Below are positions 5,812 to 7,870 of a stretch of DNA of 7,870 bases, piece by piece. This stretch comes from Oscillospiraceae bacterium. Lineage in GTDB: Bacteria > Bacillota > Clostridia > Saccharofermentanales > Saccharofermentanaceae. Each line of letters opens with the position of its first letter. The first letter of the stretch is position 1. The translations under genes were made by a program, and so were the position numbers. The notes under the pieces are model-generated. The model did not search any database, had not been told where the DNA came from, and saw only the letters and a list, made by a program, of their open reading frames with translations. The DNA lies in the NCBI GenBank assembly GCA_902782985.1, contig CACZPC010000284.1:1-7870 (forward strand). Reading direction: 5' to 3'.

Positions 5812-7870
5812 CCGCTTGTCTCCTTCTCTTATTCATCTCCTCGATCTTCTCTTCTTTCTTGACGTTTCTTGGATTCGCCGCACCGGGCACATTTCCCGGA
5901 TAACTGAACTTCGGATCATACGGATCATTACCGCAGGCACCCGAATATTCGCAATAACTGCATGTAGATCCCTTACCCTTACCGCACATCGAATTGACCA
6001 TAGCATCTGCCTTTCCGGAGACTATATCTTCACAATTCTTATGCATAAGCCAGTCAACATATGCGCACACATTGTCAAATTCAGAAGTACTGAGCTTTGC
6101 CATATTCGGTGCCAAACTGAAATCATTATTCTTAGCAGCTTTCATTCCTATCTCGAAATAACCGACATCAGATATATTACTTCCGGTAGCCTTTACAGCA
6201 TTGGAATAAGCAAAAAGCTGCGTCTGGATCCCGGCAAGAGTCTTCCTGAGATCGATTTGCTTGGAACCCGTCTTATAATCGATGATCCTCTTAGTTCTCG
6301 TCTCGGGATCCGTATCTACTCTGTCGATATATCCCTTGAACGCAAAGGTCTTACCGGATGAAGTCTCTATCCTGAGAGGGGGCTCGATATCTGCTATCTT
6401 CATCTCGAAATCGGACGGTACATAGCCAGATGCACCCGCCTCTTCAAGGATGACCGGGAATACATATTCAAAAAGACGTATAGCTTTACGCCCGGGATTA
6501 ACATTGAATTCTTCGGTCTTCTCATATTGCTTATTCGATCCGTCACAGTAGTCCCGAAATGCCGTCTCTGCGATCTCATGTAATCTTTGACTGTCATCTC
6601 TCAGTTCATGTGCATATTCAGTAAGTCCCGCAGGTGTATCCACATCCTTGACCGTTTGCTTTACTGCAACTTCAAACATATGGTGGATGATATCACCCAT
6701 GGCATTGGGTCTGATCTTCGTACCGTCTTCTCTTTGAGAGATATTCATTATATTTTGAAGCATATATTTGAAGTGACAGCAGTTATATGTCTCAAGAGAA
6801 GATACACTTACGGTCTTATCATCATCTATAAGTTCATTCATTACATCCGGTGATACAGAGGCGATCTCAAAGGCATGACGCCTCCGTACGGGCGAGCCGT
6901 ACATCATAGTCCTGAAACAATTGAGCAGGACTTCTGACGAATATGTCTTGAAATGCTTATAAGCCGAGCTCTCGGGCTTACCTTCATCATTCATCATATA
7001 AAGCTTATCGGTAACCGCACCGAACATCAGTGCTGAAGCTATAAAATCGGATCTGTTACGGCTTTGTACCTTATCAGGCAATTCAATGCCCGAATCTCTG
7101 GAGAACCTTAAAAGCTCACCCGATGTCATTATACCTTCTCCGACTCTGCCGTACGGGAAGTTATCTGCCTGTGCACCGACGAGGAACATGACCTTACATG
7201 GCGTGATATATGCCTGGGAAAGAGATACTATCTCTACCGAGTCGACCATGAGCGGAATAGTACCCTGAACCTTATTTCTCATATCGATCTTGATCAGGGA
7301 CGAGAATACATTCTGCTCAGCTTCTACATCATTCATGGGAGTCATGAACTGCACAAGAAGTGACATCACTTCAGAATAGCCGCGTACGAGTGCGGATGCC
7401 CTGTCATTATCTCCTCTGTCACTTAATTCTTTCGCCATATATCTGACGATGCTCTTAAGTGAATCGGTATGCTCGGCGAGGATCTTCGCCTTACCTGATA
7501 TGGTCTTCTCATTAAAGACTGCCATCGCAGTCTCTCTGAGAGGCACGAGGGATCTCACGATCACGCTATTCCAAAGATAATCCGCAACAGGTAATGACTC
7601 ACCGTCCCTGTAGATCATATCGACATATTTCCCCTCCGGCTTAAAGTAGTCACGGTCGAACAGACGTCTGCCGGAGGTGATATTGTACTTGAGGCAGTAA
7701 TTCTCAAGAAGGTCGATATCACGAAGGACTACACCTGCAAGTCCGGTTCTGAGAGTTCTTAATACATCACCGATCTCAAAGTCTCTTATCGGGAGATCGG
7801 TAAGAGCCGAGATATATCTGAATACCGGAGTATTATTGATAACTATCTTCCGGTCCACGAACATATCAAG
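5798..7870 (-). CDS. addB: ATP-dependent helicase/deoxyribonuclease subunit B (AddB), C-terminal 690 codons (partial)
   Basis: AddB partners AddA; its helicase-like part recognises the Chi-type regulatory sequence and its nuclease cuts the other strand. The frame is open to the right edge, so the N-terminal ATPase part is missing; B. subtilis AddB is about 1166 aa. Numbering here starts at the Met at 7862-7864, which is internal. A helicase-like segment contains VMFLVGAQADNFPYGR (225-240). The nuclease domain shows G390-D-I-I-H394, G511-Y-I-D514, D529-Y-K531-T and Q549-L-F-A-Y553, all intact. The cysteines expected to hold a 4Fe-4S cluster are present: one in Y-N-C-C-H-F (C362 or C363, more likely C363) and C635-x2-C638-x5-C644 near the end. 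This cluster pins the nuclease domain and distinguishes AddB from nucleases without it. A basic, charged tail (about 668-688, ending RRRQADDTV) follows. The gene overlaps addA by 14 nt. Confidence 0.97.
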   Translation of the reverse strand, partial: LDMFVDRKIVINNTPVFRYISALTDLPIRDFEIGDVLRTLRTGLAGVVLRDIDLLENYCLKYNITSGRRLFDRDYFKPEGKYVDMIYRDGESLPVADYLWNSVIVRSLVPLRETAMAVFNEKTISGKAKILAEHTDSLKSIVRYMAKELSDRGDNDRASALVRGYSEVMSLLVQFMTPMNDVEAEQNVFSSLIKIDMRNKVQGTIPLMVDSVEIVSLSQAYITPCKVMFLVGAQADNFPYGRVGEGIMTSGELLRFSRDSGIELPDKVQSRNRSDFIASALMFGAVTDKLYMMNDEGKPESSAYKHFKTYSSEVLLNCFRTMMYGSPVRRRHAFEIASVSPDVMNELIDDDKTVSVSSLETYNCCHFKYMLQNIMNISQREDGTKIRPNAMGDIIHHMFEVAVKQTVKDVDTPAGLTEYAHELRDDSQRLHEIAETAFRDYCDGSNKQYEKTEEFNVNPGRKAIRLFEYVFPVILEEAGASGYVPSDFEMKIADIEPPLRIETSSGKTFAFKGYIDRVDTDPETRTKRIIDYKTGSKQIDLRKTLAGIQTQLFAYSNAVKATGSNISDVGYFEIGMKAAKNNDFSLAPNMAKLSTSEFDNVCAYVDWLMHKNCEDIVSGKADAMVNSMCGKGKGSTCSYCEYSGACGNDPYDPKFSYPGNVPGAANPRNVKKEEKIEEMNKRRRQADDTV
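5820..5825 (-). promoter_or_regulatory. Ribosome binding site of addA, embedded in the addB coding sequence
   Basis: The minus strand reads AAGGAG, 8 nt before the addA ATG. It lies within the addB codons for the arginine-rich tail. With the 14-nt gene overlap this suggests translational coupling of the two subunits. Confidence 0.8.

Noticed and set aside
5811..5818. AGCGG, the B. subtilis Chi sequence, next to the addA start on the minus strand
   Set aside because: A 5-base motif is expected many times in 8 kb by chance, and the Chi sequence of this organism is unknown.
5597..6361. Open frame of 254 codons on the plus strand across the addB-addA junction
   Set aside because: It is fully antisense to two strongly recognisable genes, has no clear Shine-Dalgarno site and its product (rich in I, R, S and T) looks like an antisense translation rather than a known protein.

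Overview
The window looks like chromosomal DNA of a low-to-mid GC member of the Bacillota, probably a clostridial lineage. The basis is an AddAB-type recombination nuclease in addB-addA order, an AddB with an iron-sulfur cysteine set, strong GGAGG-type ribosome binding sites and a near-consensus SigA promoter. I cannot name the genus. No insertion sequence, tRNA, rRNA, CRISPR array or phage gene is visible, and coding density is very high: the longest gap between genes is about 146 bases.

Layout, left to right. (1) Positions 1-197, minus strand: the first 65 codons of a protein resembling sigma-70 region 1.1, probably the primary sigma factor; the rest is off the left edge. (2) 214-948, minus: a 244-residue protein with a zinc ribbon, one membrane segment and an exported domain, 16 nt upstream of the sigma-like gene and probably co-transcribed with it. 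A TTGACA-N17-TATAGT promoter (1016-1044) sits upstream, with an A/T-rich UP-like tract and a 20-bp inverted repeat just after the predicted transcription start. (3) 1095-1490, minus: a second, shorter zinc-ribbon membrane protein. (4) 1568-2038, plus: the tRNA adenosine deaminase TadA, the only plus-strand gene, divergent from gene 3 and apparently leaderless. (5) 2035-5811, minus: complete addA. (6) 5798-7870, minus: the C-terminal 690 codons of addB, whose 5' part lies off the right edge.

How the genes work together. AddA and AddB form one heterodimeric helicase-nuclease that resects double-strand breaks for RecA loading. Their genes overlap by 14 nt, so translation is probably coupled. All helicase motifs and nuclease residues visible in AddA, and all nuclease and Fe-S residues visible in AddB, are intact. 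TadA makes inosine at the wobble position of tRNA-Arg(ACG) and is unrelated to the repair genes; its stop codon interlocks tail to tail with that of addA. The two zinc-ribbon membrane proteins have no function I can assign.

Most of the window is ordinary housekeeping sequence. The points most worth a second look are the two adjacent zinc-ribbon membrane proteins upstream of a sigma-factor-like gene, the inverted repeat in their leader/promoter region, the leaderless-looking tadA start in an overlapping divergent promoter region, and a long acidic linker inside AddA. I do not see convincing evidence of a new multi-gene system.
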